Below are positions 10,285 through 20,583 of a stretch of DNA of 64,000 nt, in pieces. The stretch spans positions 682,001 through 746,000 of the forward strand of contig NZ_BDEL01000001.1 of NCBI RefSeq assembly GCF_001685485.1, read 5' to 3'. The position numbers and the translations under genes were made by a program. Numbering within the stretch: position 1 is the first letter of the stretch; every line of letters begins with the position of its first letter. The notes beneath the pieces are model-generated. The model was not told the origin of the DNA, did not search any database, and was given only the letters and a program-made list of their open reading frames with translations. Source of the stretch: Formosa haliotis (lineage in GTDB: Bacteria; Bacteroidota; Bacteroidia; Flavobacteriales; Flavobacteriaceae).

Positions 10285-11067
10285 ATGAGTGATTTATCAA
10301 CCAACTTACTAATCAAAAAAGAAGCAGGCGTGGCTACCATTAGCTTAAACAGGCCTAAAGCGAATAGTTACTACAAAGACTTTTTAGATTTAATTAGTCA
10401 AGCTGTAAAGGAAGCTAGCGCAGACGATGCTATCAAAGTTATTTTAATCAATAGCACTTCCGAAAAGTTTTTCTGTGCTGGAGCTGATATTAAAATCTTC
10501 AGTAGCAATACCACCGAACAAAATGCCGAGATGGTTAGAGCCGCACGCGAAGTTTCCGAAGCCATTACCTCAAGCAGTAAAATTGTTATTGCAGCAGTTA
10601 GCGGTCATGTTTTAGGCGGCGGATTAGAAATGATTATGGCTTGCGACATCCGTCTTGCTTCCGAAGGCAACTATTTGATTGGCTTACCCGAAGTGAAATT
10701 AGGCTTAATGCCTGGAAACGGCGGCACACCAAGACTAATCGATTTAATTGGAGCAAGCAGAGCCATGGAATTGTTGGTAACCGGAAATATCATATCACCA
10801 CAAAAAGCTTATGATTATGGCCTATTTAATCAATTATACCCTGCGGATGCTTTTGAATTAAGCGTAACAAATTATGTGAAAGATTTAGCGCAAGGCGCAG
10901 GACAAGCCATGGCGGCCATCAAACATTATGTGCAAAAACATAAAGGCATGAACTTACAAGAATCGTTAGATTACGAAACCACATCGGTTAACACCTTGTA
11001 CGATACGCATGATGCTAAAGAAGGTTTTTTAGCCTTTGTAGAAAAGCGTACACCAAAATTTAATTAA
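10285..11067 (+). CDS. Enoyl-CoA hydratase/isomerase family protein
   Basis: A 260-residue crotonase-fold protein. It has ISLNRPKANSY near the start, FCAGADIKIF forming the first oxyanion loop, and SGHVLGGGLEMIMACDIRLAS with LPEVKLGLMPGNGGTPRL, where the glutamates of the hydratase site sit. It should hydrate or isomerise an acyl-CoA made by the neighbouring CoA-transferases. The gap to the preceding gene is 12 bases. The family covers many reactions, so the exact one is open. Confidence 0.85.
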   Translation: MSDLSTNLLIKKEAGVATISLNRPKANSYYKDFLDLISQAVKEASADDAIKVILINSTSEKFFCAGADIKIFSSNTTEQNAEMVRAAREVSEAITSSSKIVIAAVSGHVLGGGLEMIMACDIRLASEGNYLIGLPEVKLGLMPGNGGTPRLIDLIGASRAMELLVTGNIISPQKAYDYGLFNQLYPADAFELSVTNYVKDLAQGAGQAMAAIKHYVQKHKGMNLQESLDYETTSVNTLYDTHDAKEGFLAFVEKRTPKFN

Positions 11068-11086
11068 CTAATAAAACATACTAATA

Positions 11087-12538
11087 ATGGCAAAAGAAAT
11101 TAAACATTACCCCTGTTTCATCAATGGTGAGTGGTTAGATTCCTCAAAAAGAGCACTTATTGAAGTAGAAAACCCTGCTAACAATGACGTTTTTGCAACG
11201 GTTACCGCATGTACCAAAGAAGATGTACAATATGCCTTAGAAACTTCAGAAAAAGCGCAATTTGGATGGCAATTAACACCTGCTCAAACTAGAGCCAATT
11301 ACATTTATGCTATTTGCGATCGTTTGAAAGCGGAACGGGAACATTTCGCCAAATTATTAGTTATGGAGCAAGGAAAAACCTATACTGAAGCGCTTGGTGA
11401 AGTTGATGACACGATTCGCTATATGACCTATTCCGCGGAAGCAGGACGACGCATTCAAGGGGCCATTTTCCCAACTGAAAATGCCAATGAGCGTTTGGAA
11501 ATCCATAAAGTTCCCTACGGCGTTACCGTGGCATTGTGTGCCTTTAATTATCCTTTAGCTTTAATCGGACGAAAATTAGGTCCGGCTTTGGTTACAGGAA
11601 ACACCATTATTTTAAAACCACATGAATTAACACCTGTTACCGCTTCAGAATTTTGCCGATTGGTAGAAGACGCAGGCCTTCCTAAAGGCGTTGTTAATAT
11701 GGTAGCGACACAAAATGCACAAACCGCTTCTTTATTAGTTGAAAGTCCGATTACCAAATTAATCAGTTTAACCGGAAGCACCAATGCGGGACGCGCTATG
11801 TATCGCGCTGCTGCGGATAACATTACAGGTTTAATCTTAGAATTAGGTGGTAAAGCACCATTTATTGTTTTAGATGATGCGGATATCGATAAGGCTGTTG
11901 AAGCTGCTGCCATTTCTAGATATGCCAACTGCGGACAAGTATGTATTTGCAATGAAATGGTGATGGTCGACGAAAAAACAGCTGATGAATTTACCGAAAA
12001 ACTCATTAAACGTGTGGCACAGATTAAAACCGGTAATCCTTTTGATGCTTCGGTAAATATGGGTCCCAATGTAAGTTCGCAAGGTTTAGCACGCGTGCAA
12101 GATTTAGTAAATCAAGATATTGCCAATGGCGCCGAACTGGTTATGGGAGGCGGCCGACCAGATGGTACTGAATTTGAAAAAGGCAACTGGTTTGCTCCAA
12201 CCATTCTTACCAACGTTAAAAACGGCTATGCCACAACAAAACACGAATTATTCGCGCCTGTTTTACCCATCATTAAAGTAAATGGTTTTGATGAAGCTAT
12301 GGCCTATTCGAATGCCAGAGAAGAAGGTTTATCGGCATACTTATTTACCAATAATTATAAGATTCATCAAAAAGCCATTGATCAATTACAGGTGGGAACA
12401 ATTTTCATCAATAAACAAATTGTTGGCTATATTCAAGGCTATCATTCGGGACATAAAACCTCGGGAATTGGTGGCGAAGATGGTATTTATGGCATAGAAC
12501 ATCATTTACAAAAACGTACGGTTTATTTGGAGTATTAG
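11087..12538 (+). CDS. NAD(P)-dependent aldehyde dehydrogenase (AldA-like)
   Basis: A 483-residue aldehyde dehydrogenase. The cofactor loop [14 protein letters not shown], the general base in [11 protein letters not shown] and the catalytic cysteine in [11 protein letters not shown] are all present, as is the C-terminal [16 protein letters not shown]. The sequence is of the lactaldehyde dehydrogenase (AldA) type, like the second aldehyde dehydrogenase at 34670-36124. It closes the five-gene operon, and a strong hairpin follows 18 bases later. In this context it may oxidise a short aldehyde released from an acyl-CoA route, but the substrate is not shown by the sequence. Confidence 0.85.
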   Translation: MAKEIKHYPCFINGEWLDSSKRALIEVENPANNDVFATVTACTKEDVQYALETSEKAQFGWQLTPAQTRANYIYAICDRLKAEREHFAKLLVMEQGKTYTEALGEVDDTIRYMTYSAEAGRRIQGAIFPTENANERLEIHKVPYGVTVALCAFNYPLALIGRKLGPALVTGNTIILKPHELTPVTASEFCRLVEDAGLPKGVVNMVATQNAQTASLLVESPITKLISLTGSTNAGRAMYRAAADNITGLILELGGKAPFIVLDDADIDKAVEAAAISRYANCGQVCICNEMVMVDEKTADEFTEKLIKRVAQIKTGNPFDASVNMGPNVSSQGLARVQDLVNQDIANGAELVMGGGRPDGTEFEKGNWFAPTILTNVKNGYATTKHELFAPVLPIIKVNGFDEAMAYSNAREEGLSAYLFTNNYKIHQKAIDQLQVGTIFINKQIVGYIQGYHSGHKTSGIGGEDGIYGIEHHLQKRTVYLEY

Positions 12539-12555
12539 TACTAAAATTAAAATCT

Positions 12556-12588
12556 AGACCTTTCAGGTTTTAAAAACCTGAAAGGTCT
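12556..12588 (+). terminator. Rho-independent terminator of the 6811-12538 operon
   Basis: The perfect stem GACCTTTCAGGTTT / AAACCTGAAAGGTC with a TAAA-type loop is followed by a short T-run. It lies between the aldehyde dehydrogenase and the convergent sulfatase, so it may work in both directions. Confidence 0.85.
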
Positions 12589-12664
12589 TTTACCATCCTT
12601 TGCAGGAAGCCAAAATCAATAATACCAAATCCACAAAATAACCTCTTCAGAATAGCTTAAATAT

Positions 12665-14514
12665 CTATATTTTTATAGTAGGTATTATTTGTTTAGGAAT
12701 GTTTAATTCTCGATCGTGAGCACCTTCATAAATAGTACTCATATTATATAAATTTGCTTTACTCCAATCGCATTCTATACGTTTGTCTCCCAGAACAATT
12801 TTACCCAACTTATTACGAAACCATTCAGCCAAATCTTTATACGCAGGATCGTTTGCTACGTTCTTAGTCTCGTCTGGATCTATACGAAGATCGTATAACA
12901 CGAGTTCGGCTTTTTCAACAGGACACTCTAAAGCCCAATTAATATTTTCATTTAAATACGGCTTATTTGAAGGTCTTGTTCTCATGGAAAAAGCAAAATG
13001 ATTAGAACGCAAATAGGCTCTAGGCCCAGCGACTAAGTTAATCTCACCAATTACATAATCTCTTACTTCCTTTTCTGTTTTTAAGGTCTTTAACAAGTTA
13101 ATACCATCTAAATAATTATAAGCTTTATTCTGAATGGGCACCTGAGCCTCAGCTAATATCGTTGGAGCCACATCTACATATTCTACTAACTGATTGGATA
13201 TTTTTCCTTCCGGGACTTTTTCTTTATTTGAAGAAACAACAATAATAGCACTATTTGTTGATTGTTTCCAGGGACCAAATTTGGCCTCTATACCTTGCTC
13301 TCCGAGGTGCCAACCGTGATCTCCAATTGTGAAAATTATTAAATATTCCTGATTATTCTTTTTACAATACGCTTTAAAGTTTGCAACGGCCACTCCTATT
13401 AGTGCATCGCCATGCGCACAAAACGCATAATAATCTTGAATGGCCTGTTGTTTTTCTTTATAGCTCATTCTAGACATGTTTAAATCGTTATACAACTTAA
13501 CCATTTGAGGCGGAAGGTTCTCTAACTCAGCCTCATTGAACTCAGGGATTTTATAAGTTTTGGTTTTAAAACTGTCGCGAAATTTCTTAGGAGGCAAAAC
13601 CGGAGTATGTGGTAAATGAAAACCTAAATTTATTAGTAACGGCTTTGCTGTATTAGCTCCCCTTGCCTGCGCTCCATAACTTGTTACATAAGTGCTATTT
13701 TCATTTTTAAGTAGTTGTTAAACTCTTGCACAATCATAGCATCTATCGTTTTGTTGGCTGGCATTGGATTGAGACCTCCAATAATTAAATTGGGGTTAGA
13801 ACGGGTGTAAGATCTTAAAATTTCAAATTCGTTTTCGATGTCTTGTCTTTTCTTAATATCTGCTTCACTAATAATACCATCATTTCTTTCGGAAAAATAA
13901 CTTTCAATAGTACCATTAGGCCTTTTTACACTTTCGATGGTTCCTGTATACCTTGCCTGACCATTAACCATTTCTAAAGGGTTCTTACCCCAAAGGTCGC
14001 CAATACCATTTTTTTGTAAATCGTGTTTAAAGTGTACGATAAATTCATAATGCTTAGCATTGGAAAAGCTTGGTTTACCTTCCCATTTGTATATATACTC
14101 ACCTGTTTTTCCGAACTGAGCGGTACCATATCCTTTTTGCTGTAAAGTTTGCCCAAGTGATGGCTTTACAAAATCTGGATTTTGATGCGTTAATTCAAAG
14201 CCATAATGCCCGGCTCTAAAAGGATAACGCCCACTAATTAACGAGCCTCGAGATGGGCCACAAGCAGGCGAGTTTGTAAAGGCGTTTGTAAACAACACGC
14301 CTTCGCTAGCTAACTTATCTATATTGGGAGATGAAACATACCCCAAGACACTATTTTTCTGTCCTCTAGTTGCTAAATTGTAAGCAGAAATGGCATCTGG
14401 CCTATGATCGTCGGTAATAATCCAAAGAATATTGGGCGCGTTTTGTGCCACACTTGAAAAAATATTAAAACATAATAAAACAAATACGGAAATATAATTT
14501 TTTAAAAATTTCAT
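12665..14514 (-). pseudogene. S1 family sulfatase, one frameshift
   Basis: Joined across one frame change this is a 616-residue exported sulfatase (alkaline-phosphatase fold). It has a signal peptide ending SVAQ, the metal-binding start NILWIITDDHRPDA, the formylglycine signature C-G-P-S-R near residue 86, TIGDHGWHLGEQG with further metal ligands, and a C-terminal LYDLRIDPDETKN segment typical of iduronate-2-sulfatase-like S1 enzymes. The frame is lost at the T-run 13704-13708 (A-run on the coding strand). One extra base there gives KNENSTYVTSYG and a continuous reading to the second half. It follows the FG-GAP gene by 23 bases and probably desulfates a galactan oligosaccharide. No sulfatase-maturing enzyme is in the window. 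Confidence 0.85.
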
Positions 14515-14537
14515 GCCCTTTTGTGTATTTGATTATT

Positions 14538-17500
14538 CTATTTAATTACTAAAGGATAAACCTGATCATTATACATGATGCCATCGCTGGATGTAAAGGT
14601 TGCGCGCAACATATAGAATTGACCTTCTGGCAAATCTTTTGTTGGTGTTAAACCTTTAAGAGAAAAGGTTTTTACAGCTTTACCAGACACTTTGTTAAGT
14701 GCAGTTTCATCAACGAAAACCACGTCTTTAATAGGCACCCATTCATTTTTAAAATGACGCAACCACAAACGCACACCACCTTCATCGGCATTTATAACTT
14801 TATGTCCAGACCCCGCGTGATATTCGGCTTCAACAGTAATGTTATCTCCGACATTAAAGCTGTTGAATTTTTCTTTATTCAAAAGCTTAATAAAAGGTTT
14901 CACAAAAGCCTCCACGTTTATCATAGTATGAGCGCTAACTTTAGGGTTTTCAGCCGAAGCTACAGTAATTTTAGTTTTGCCTGCTTTTTGAGCCTTTACC
15001 TTTCCTAAGTCATCAACTGTAGCTACTTCAGGATGACTACTTTCCCAAACTAAATTTTGATTATCGGCGTATTTCGGATTTAATGTTGTTTCCAATTGCA
15101 AGGATTCATTCTCAAACAAAGTAACCTGCGCTTCAGATAAAACAATCGTTTCAATAGGTTGCGCATACCAATCAACAATACTTATTTCTTTTGAAGCCTT
15201 TAAACCATTAGCCGTACTTGTTGCTGTAATTGTCGCTTTCTCACCGATGTTCCCAACAGCTTCAACTACGCCATCTATTCCAACTTTTAAAACCTCTGGA
15301 TTACTGGAAACCCATTGCACCTCTTGATTGGCGTTTTTAGGTGAAGCTTTTATTGTTAATGGCATGGAAGTACCCTTTCTTATTTCGGAAACATTATTAA
15401 CTATAACCACCCCTTCTGGATCTAATTTATTCGTATCGATTATGCCGTTAGCCGCCTTATTATTAAACACAACCGTTTCACCATTTCGCCATCTCACGGT
15501 TACGCTTTCTATTTTAGTTTCAGTCCCTAAACCAAAATGTACCATATTTAATAAACTTTGAGAAAACACTTCGCCAGCCGAGCCTACGCGTTTACGGTAT
15601 TCGTGATTTGCAGTCTTTACAATAACCTCAGCAGAAATGGCATCGATATTCGATTTTGGGGCATAACCAACACGTACTAAAGCATAATTACCGCTACCCG
15701 GATTTTTATTCGCATACAAATACCACATACCGCCTTCACTACCATTTAGCAGGTCTAAACCACCATCTAAATCGAAGTCGAAAGCCTGTCCCATATCGCC
15801 ATTTCCAGCATCACCAATAGCATTGGCGCCGTGCATGGTAACGGTTTCAAAAGCGCCATTCCCTGTGTTTAGCAACATATAATCGGAAGTTCTAGACCCA
15901 ATAAAGCCCCAACGGTACACAAATATATCTTGGTAACTATCGTTGTTAAAATCTCCCACAGTAACCCCTAAAGAATTCCCTCCGGGCTGGATGTTATAAG
16001 CTTCAGAAACATCTGTAAACACCCCATTATCATTCCTAAGTAAAATATCCTGAACATTTCTATTTTGAGGTACAAATTCGGGCATTACAGCTTCTACACC
16101 AGACAAACTAAATCGATACGACCAGAATAAATCGCCATTTCTAACCAAAGCTGCTTTCCATTTGTTTTCGCCTATGGCTCCAATATAAAAACCATCAGCC
16201 GAAATATCTTCTGGCCAACCTTGAGCCGTTTTGCTATCAATTTCGAAATCTTGACCCGAAGGTATTAGAGCTTCTTTTTTGTTTTCACCTAAAAAAATAG
16301 GATAGGTTTTTCCTCTATAATCGCCTTGCGCTAAGTAATAGTAGTTGTGAAGTTTAATTTTATTGTCGCCAATAAACTCAAAAGCATCAACGCCTTTATA
16401 ACCTCTGGTTTTAAGTGCCATTTCTTTATTTACAGGATCGCTGTCTAACGAGGGTGTTTCGCCTTTTCCGCCTTCAAATTCTAGTCCGCGAGCTAAATAC
16501 AAATCTAAATCGCCATCATTATCGATATCTACATCTGCAAGTGCCATAATTTGCTTGTATTCAGGAAGGTCCTTTAACATTTTAGCAGTAACCTCTTTAA
16601 AGGTGAAATCGCCATTACCTTTCCAAATAGACAATGGGCCGTATAAAATGATATCATCAATGTGATCGCCATTAATATCGGTTATTAAAGCACGCGAAGG
16701 ATGTGCATCTTGAATTCCAGGTACATCTTTAAACTTAAAAGTACCATCGCCTAAATTTTCATAAAAGAAATGCTGTGGTTTTTCCTTTTTAAACCTTCTT
16801 CATTCACCAACATTAAATCTAAATCGCCATCCAAATCGTAATCTGCCCAACGTGCACCTCTCCCCCTAGCGCCACGGGTAATACCAACATCGCCTGTAAA
16901 TCGAATAAAATTAGAGTAATCATTTTTATAATAATTGGCAATGGAAGGGTTCGCTCCATTTCCACCACCTTGGGTAACGACTAAATCTAAATCGCCATCA
17001 TTATCATAATCTCCAAGCGCAGTACCATGCAAATCGTGCATGTACCAACGGGCGAGATTTTGACTGTGTTTTGTTACTGTGCCGTCACCATTATTCCAAT
17101 ACAGTTTACTTGATTCTTGGTTGTGGTTGTTCACTATAAAATCGTAATAACCATCTTGATTAATATCGGCTATGGAAGGTCCGCCATATTTTATAGAATT
17201 CACACGATCCAGTCCTGCAGCTTCACTGATATCTGTAAACTTAGGAATCTCAAGGTTTCCAGCATCCTCTACAATTATTTTATGAATGGTCATTTCGGCA
17301 TCTCTAAGCGAAAGTTTGAAATTTACGTCTCCCAATTCTTTAAATTCAATTAAAGCATTTACTTTTTGAAGCCCAGATTTTGAAATATTTAAATTATCTA
17401 AAAGCAATGCCCCATCAGCAAATAAACTCAGACTACCATAGGAATTATTATTAGTTAAATTAATAGTGATTTTTTAACCTTACTCCCTTTAATTTCAGCA

Positions 17501-17664
17501 TTAAAATTAAGTGGCTTTAAACTTTCTACAGGACTAGAATTACCGAGTATTTCATTAGTATTTGATTCCATCTTAACACAAGATTGAACCATTATAATGA
17601 TATAAAGGCATAGGAATTTTAGAATTGTTTTGCTTTTAGAATAATAAATTTTTTGATGCATCAT
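14538..17664 (-). pseudogene. FG-GAP/ASPIC-UnbV lipoprotein with Big_2 domains, two frameshifts
   Basis: Joined across two frame changes this is a roughly 1042-residue lipoprotein (lipobox ending MVQSC). At least seven FG-GAP/VCBS repeats carry calcium-type loops (DINQDGYYDF, DYDNDGDLDL, DYDLDGDLDL, DVDIDNDGDLDL, DFNNDSYQD, DFDLDGGLD, DINGDHIDD), followed by an ASPIC/UnbV-like segment (VTVRWRNGETVVF) and two bacterial Ig-like (Big_2) domains (WVSSNPEVLKV, WESSHPEVATV). Frame losses are at T-runs 17470-17475 and 16786-16790 (A-runs on the coding strand), and one added base each restores the reading. No catalytic motif is visible. The layout suggests a surface beta-propeller that binds polysaccharide, but that role is inferred from its place in the locus. 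Confidence 0.8.
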
Positions 17665-17800
17665 ATTTAGAGTGTTTGGTAAAATCTATTCAAAAGAAGA
17701 AAAATATTGGAGTGGTATTTTTCTTGTGATTCGATAGTTTTTTTCTGTTTAATTGAATTTATAAATTTGATGAAAAATCAGAAGCAAACAAGAAATATCT

Positions 17801-17819
17801 ACTAGACAATAACTATACA
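17801..17819 (-). promoter_or_regulatory. PUL regulon motif, copy 2 (upstream of FG-GAP gene)
   Basis: On the minus strand it reads TGTATAGTTATTGTCTAGT, 17 of 19 bases identical to copy 1, in the same orientation relative to its gene and 136 bases before the start at 17664. Confidence 0.6.
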
Positions 17820-17904
17820 GGCTACTAATTTTATGATTAAAAAGAATAGATTTCAGAAAAACAACTTAAAACAAGACTTAGGTTTTACATTTAGTTTAAC
17901 CCAA

Positions 17905-17942
17905 TAAAAAAAAGCCAAATCAAAGAAATGATTTGGCTTAAA
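17905..17942 (-). terminator. Terminator of the second GH16 gene
   Basis: The stem AGCCAAATCA / TGATTTGGCT with a six-base loop is followed on the minus strand by a T-run. It sits 22 bases after the stop of the GH16 gene and insulates the SusCD operon from the FG-GAP promoter. Confidence 0.85.
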
Positions 17943-17963
17943 AACAATAAAATACAAACACTT

Positions 17964-18914
17964 CTATTCTGGTTTATACACACGAATCCAGTCTACTTTC
18001 ATAATGGTTTTTTCTTCGTTGGTTACTGTAGGATCGGTTAAGAAATCTATAGCACCATCGCCTTGACTTTCGCTAGATCTCCAAGATTGAGCTGCTGCAC
18101 TAATAATCATGTGCATAGGTTTGGTTAACCCATTACCATTGGTAAAATTTTTAGGATCAATTTCATCTACCGGTGTTTTTCTAACCATTTTCCCGTCTAC
18201 ATAATACGATAACGACCAAGGATCTTCCCATAACACACCATAATTGTGGTACTCGTCGGACCAAACTGTATTTTTTCCGTCGGCATACCAAGTTTCTAGG
18301 CCTTCTGGTTGATAATCTTGAAAAGGATCTCTAATAAATACATGATGACTTAAATGTAATCTTTTAGAGAAGTAATCGCTGCTTTTAGCTCCAAAAGCTT
18401 CTAAATTATCTATTTCCTCTGTAGAATCATCGCTTAACATCCAAACTGCAGAAGACAAAACCGATTCACTAAGTTTTACACGAACTTCCATATATAACGG
18501 GTATACGGCTTTTTCTTTTGAGCTAATACAACCAGTTTTTATTGTGTTTCCGTCTATATTTGCTTTAAATACTAATTCGCCATCAACAATTGAGGATTGC
18601 TCAGGCATGTATCTTGTTATACCAGGACCCGTCCAGCCATTAAAAAATGAATCTTGCCAGTTATTCGTAAATGCTTCAGATGCTTTTCCTTCATCGGCAT
18701 TGAATTCATTCGAGACATTTGGTTGAATAGTCCATGATTTTCCATCTTCAGGGCTAGGCAAAAATGGCACTTCATTTTCTTCTGGAATGGTGGTATCTTC
18801 GTCTTTTATCTCTGTGTCTTCATCATGGGAATCATTAGAACTACATGTCGTACAAAAGACTAAAAGCAGCATAACGAAAAAAGGTTTTATTAAAATTAAA
18901 TTTAATGGTTTCAT
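17964..18914 (-). CDS. GH16 beta-agarase-like lipoprotein
   Basis: A 316-residue GH16 enzyme. A lipoprotein signal peptide (cysteines 21 or 24) and an acidic linker (DEDTEIKDEDTTIPEE) lead to the catalytic domain with GWTGPGIT, the catalytic E-I-D-N-L-E near residue 165, HLSHHVFIRDPFQDYQPEG, and the closing VDWIRVYKPE. These segments match characterised beta-agarases (GH16, AgaB-like), so endo-hydrolysis of agarose at the cell surface is the likely role. Unlike the first GH16 it has no T9SS tail; it should be membrane-anchored. It lies downstream of SusC-SusD-SGBP, with a terminator hairpin in the 99-base gap. The frame is intact. Confidence 0.88.
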   Translation of the reverse strand: MKPLNLILIKPFFVMLLLVFCTTCSSNDSHDEDTEIKDEDTTIPEENEVPFLPSPEDGKSWTIQPNVSNEFNADEGKASEAFTNNWQDSFFNGWTGPGITRYMPEQSSIVDGELVFKANIDGNTIKTGCISSKEKAVYPLYMEVRVKLSESVLSSAVWMLSDDSTEEIDNLEAFGAKSSDYFSKRLHLSHHVFIRDPFQDYQPEGLETWYADGKNTVWSDEYHNYGVLWEDPWSLSYYVDGKMVRKTPVDEIDPKNFTNGNGLTKPMHMIISAAAQSWRSSESQGDGAIDFLTDPTVTNEEKTIMKVDWIRVYKPE

Positions 18915-18947
18915 AATATAAAATTAAAGGTGATGCATTTTTGATTA

Positions 18948-18985
18948 AAAAATCCCAATTGGCTAAATGCCTCTTGGGATTTAAA
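18948..18985 (-). terminator. Hairpin between SGBP and GH16 genes
   Basis: The stem AAATCCCAA / TTGGGATTT encloses an 18-base loop and sits in the 99-base gap after the glycan-binding gene. It is probably a partial terminator that lowers expression of the downstream GH16 relative to SusCD. No separate promoter motif copy is visible for the GH16 gene. Confidence 0.65.
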
Positions 18986-19013
18986 AACAAACAAAATAGG
19001 TAATACAATATGT

Positions 19014-20573
19014 TTAAGGCCTTAAATTGGCTTCGATTAAAGTTAAGTTATCCATATAAAACTTAAGTTCTTGTGGATTATTTTGATTATTTGCTCTAAT
19101 ACTAATTGTTGTAGGACCAGCCTCGGCAAACTCCACAATTTGGGAACTATAAACCCACTCGCCTACTGCATAATCTGCCGTAAATGTAGGATTACCTCCA
19201 ACACTCCAATCGGTTGCTGGTGCCCAGTAAAAACGTACATCTGGAGGTAATGCATCTGGTAATATTTGACCTAAAGATTCTACATATACCCAAACACCTA
19301 ATTCATAAGCTTGCCCAGCTTTAACCGTGAACGATGCTTTTTCTCCTGCACTATCTACCTGGCCAATAATCATTCCTCCTCCAGCATCTACCACAACGTA
19401 TCCACTTTTATCACCATCGTAAGCTTGCGCTGTACTAATATTAAATTTATATTTATCCCAAGGTGTTCCCCACCATTGGTATACCCAGTCTGTAGACATC
19501 GTATTCTCAAATCCGTAATCCACTATACCATTATTAAATAAATTCTCTCCTCTAAACACCATAGGAACATCTGTTAAAGCGTCTACAGCAACTCCATCTA
19601 AGGTTTGTAAAGTACCCGGTGTATAAGAAACGGTTACTTGATCGTCATTATAAGTTGATTCATTTGCCAAGGTTAGTAAAACACGGTTTCCTTCTATAGC
19701 ATCTACAGATGCACTTGCCACCATTGGGTTTAATACTGTTTCTCCGTTAGTAATGGTTACTGAGAAATCTGATGGATTTAAGGATTCAGGATCCATTTCT
19801 CTACTAAACTCCAATGCAATAGCATCTTCAAAATTATAAGTGGCATCTAAAGTAACAGGATCTGTCGACGCTATTACAGTTATAACATTTTCATAGCTTT
19901 CTATAGCTTCTCCAAAAGGACGGTCTCTTTTCGCTAATAAATCCAGTCCAAAAGTCCCCATTTTGCGGTACTTTACATCAACCGTTTCTGTGTTTTCTAC
20001 AGCTAATGGTGTACCCCCTTCAAAATGCCATGTTGTGGTTTCTGGTTCACCTACAATGTTATAGGTATAACGAACAGAGCGGCTTGCTTCTATAATGTTC
20101 TCTGCACCCTCTGCAAAATTTAATGCGGCACCTAAAGTTCCGTCAGGATTGATATAATTTGCTGTAATATTAATACTTAAAGGATTTAAAATATTAACGA
20201 CTATTGTAGTATCTAATTCTTTACCCATTAGATTTTCATCTACATAAGCATCATTTTTAAAGACTTGATGTAATTTCACATCGTACACTCCTGGTTCGTA
20301 AAAATAGGCCTTAACAATATCTTCTGATGACTGATTACCTTGTACGTTAGTTATGTTTTCTGGGAAGGTCCAAGTACGGGAAATTACACCTGGTGATACA
20401 TCACCAAAAGTTATATAATTGCCCACTTCAACCTTATTCTCAAAATCCATTTGGCTGGTATAAATAACACGTTGGCTAGGCTCCTCCAAGTGTATGTCGT
20501 TATCGTCGTTACATGCCGTAAAACCTAGTGCGGCTATACACAGAACTTTAACTATATTTTTATATGTTTTCAT
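19014..20573 (-). CDS. Surface glycan-binding lipoprotein (SusE/SGBP-like, PKD domains)
   Basis: A 519-residue lipoprotein (lipobox ending GFTAC). The first half has PKD-like segments (ISRTWTFPENITNVQG, YFYEPGVYDVKLHQVF, TTWHFEGGTP), the middle an Ig-like segment (YNDDQVTVSYTPGTLQTLDG), and the last 170 residues a beta-sandwich that looks like a carbohydrate-binding module (FENTMSTDWVYQWWGTPWDKY, rich in tryptophan). No catalytic motif is visible. It follows SusD by 10 bases, the usual place for the third outer-membrane glycan-binding protein of a PUL. Ligand specificity for agar oligosaccharides is inferred from context only. Confidence 0.8.
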   Translation of the reverse strand: MKTYKNIVKVLCIAALGFTACNDDNDIHLEEPSQRVIYTSQMDFENKVEVGNYITFGDVSPGVISRTWTFPENITNVQGNQSSEDIVKAYFYEPGVYDVKLHQVFKNDAYVDENLMGKELDTTIVVNILNPLSINITANYINPDGTLGAALNFAEGAENIIEASRSVRYTYNIVGEPETTTWHFEGGTPLAVENTETVDVKYRKMGTFGLDLLAKRDRPFGEAIESYENVITVIASTDPVTLDATYNFEDAIALEFSREMDPESLNPSDFSVTITNGETVLNPMVASASVDAIEGNRVLLTLANESTYNDDQVTVSYTPGTLQTLDGVAVDALTDVPMVFRGENLFNNGIVDYGFENTMSTDWVYQWWGTPWDKYKFNISTAQAYDGDKSGYVVVDAGGGMIIGQVDSAGEKASFTVKAGQAYELGVWVYVESLGQILPDALPPDVRFYWAPATDWSVGGNPTFTADYAVGEWVYSSQIVEFAEAGPTTISIRANNQNNPQELKFYMDNLTLIEANLRP

Positions 20574-20583
20574 GCGTTTCGTT

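Noticed and set aside
11548..12069. A 173-codon open frame antisense to the aldehyde dehydrogenase
   Set aside because: It lies fully inside a clear aldehyde dehydrogenase with intact motifs, has no family match and no gene-like neighbours. It is a shadow frame.
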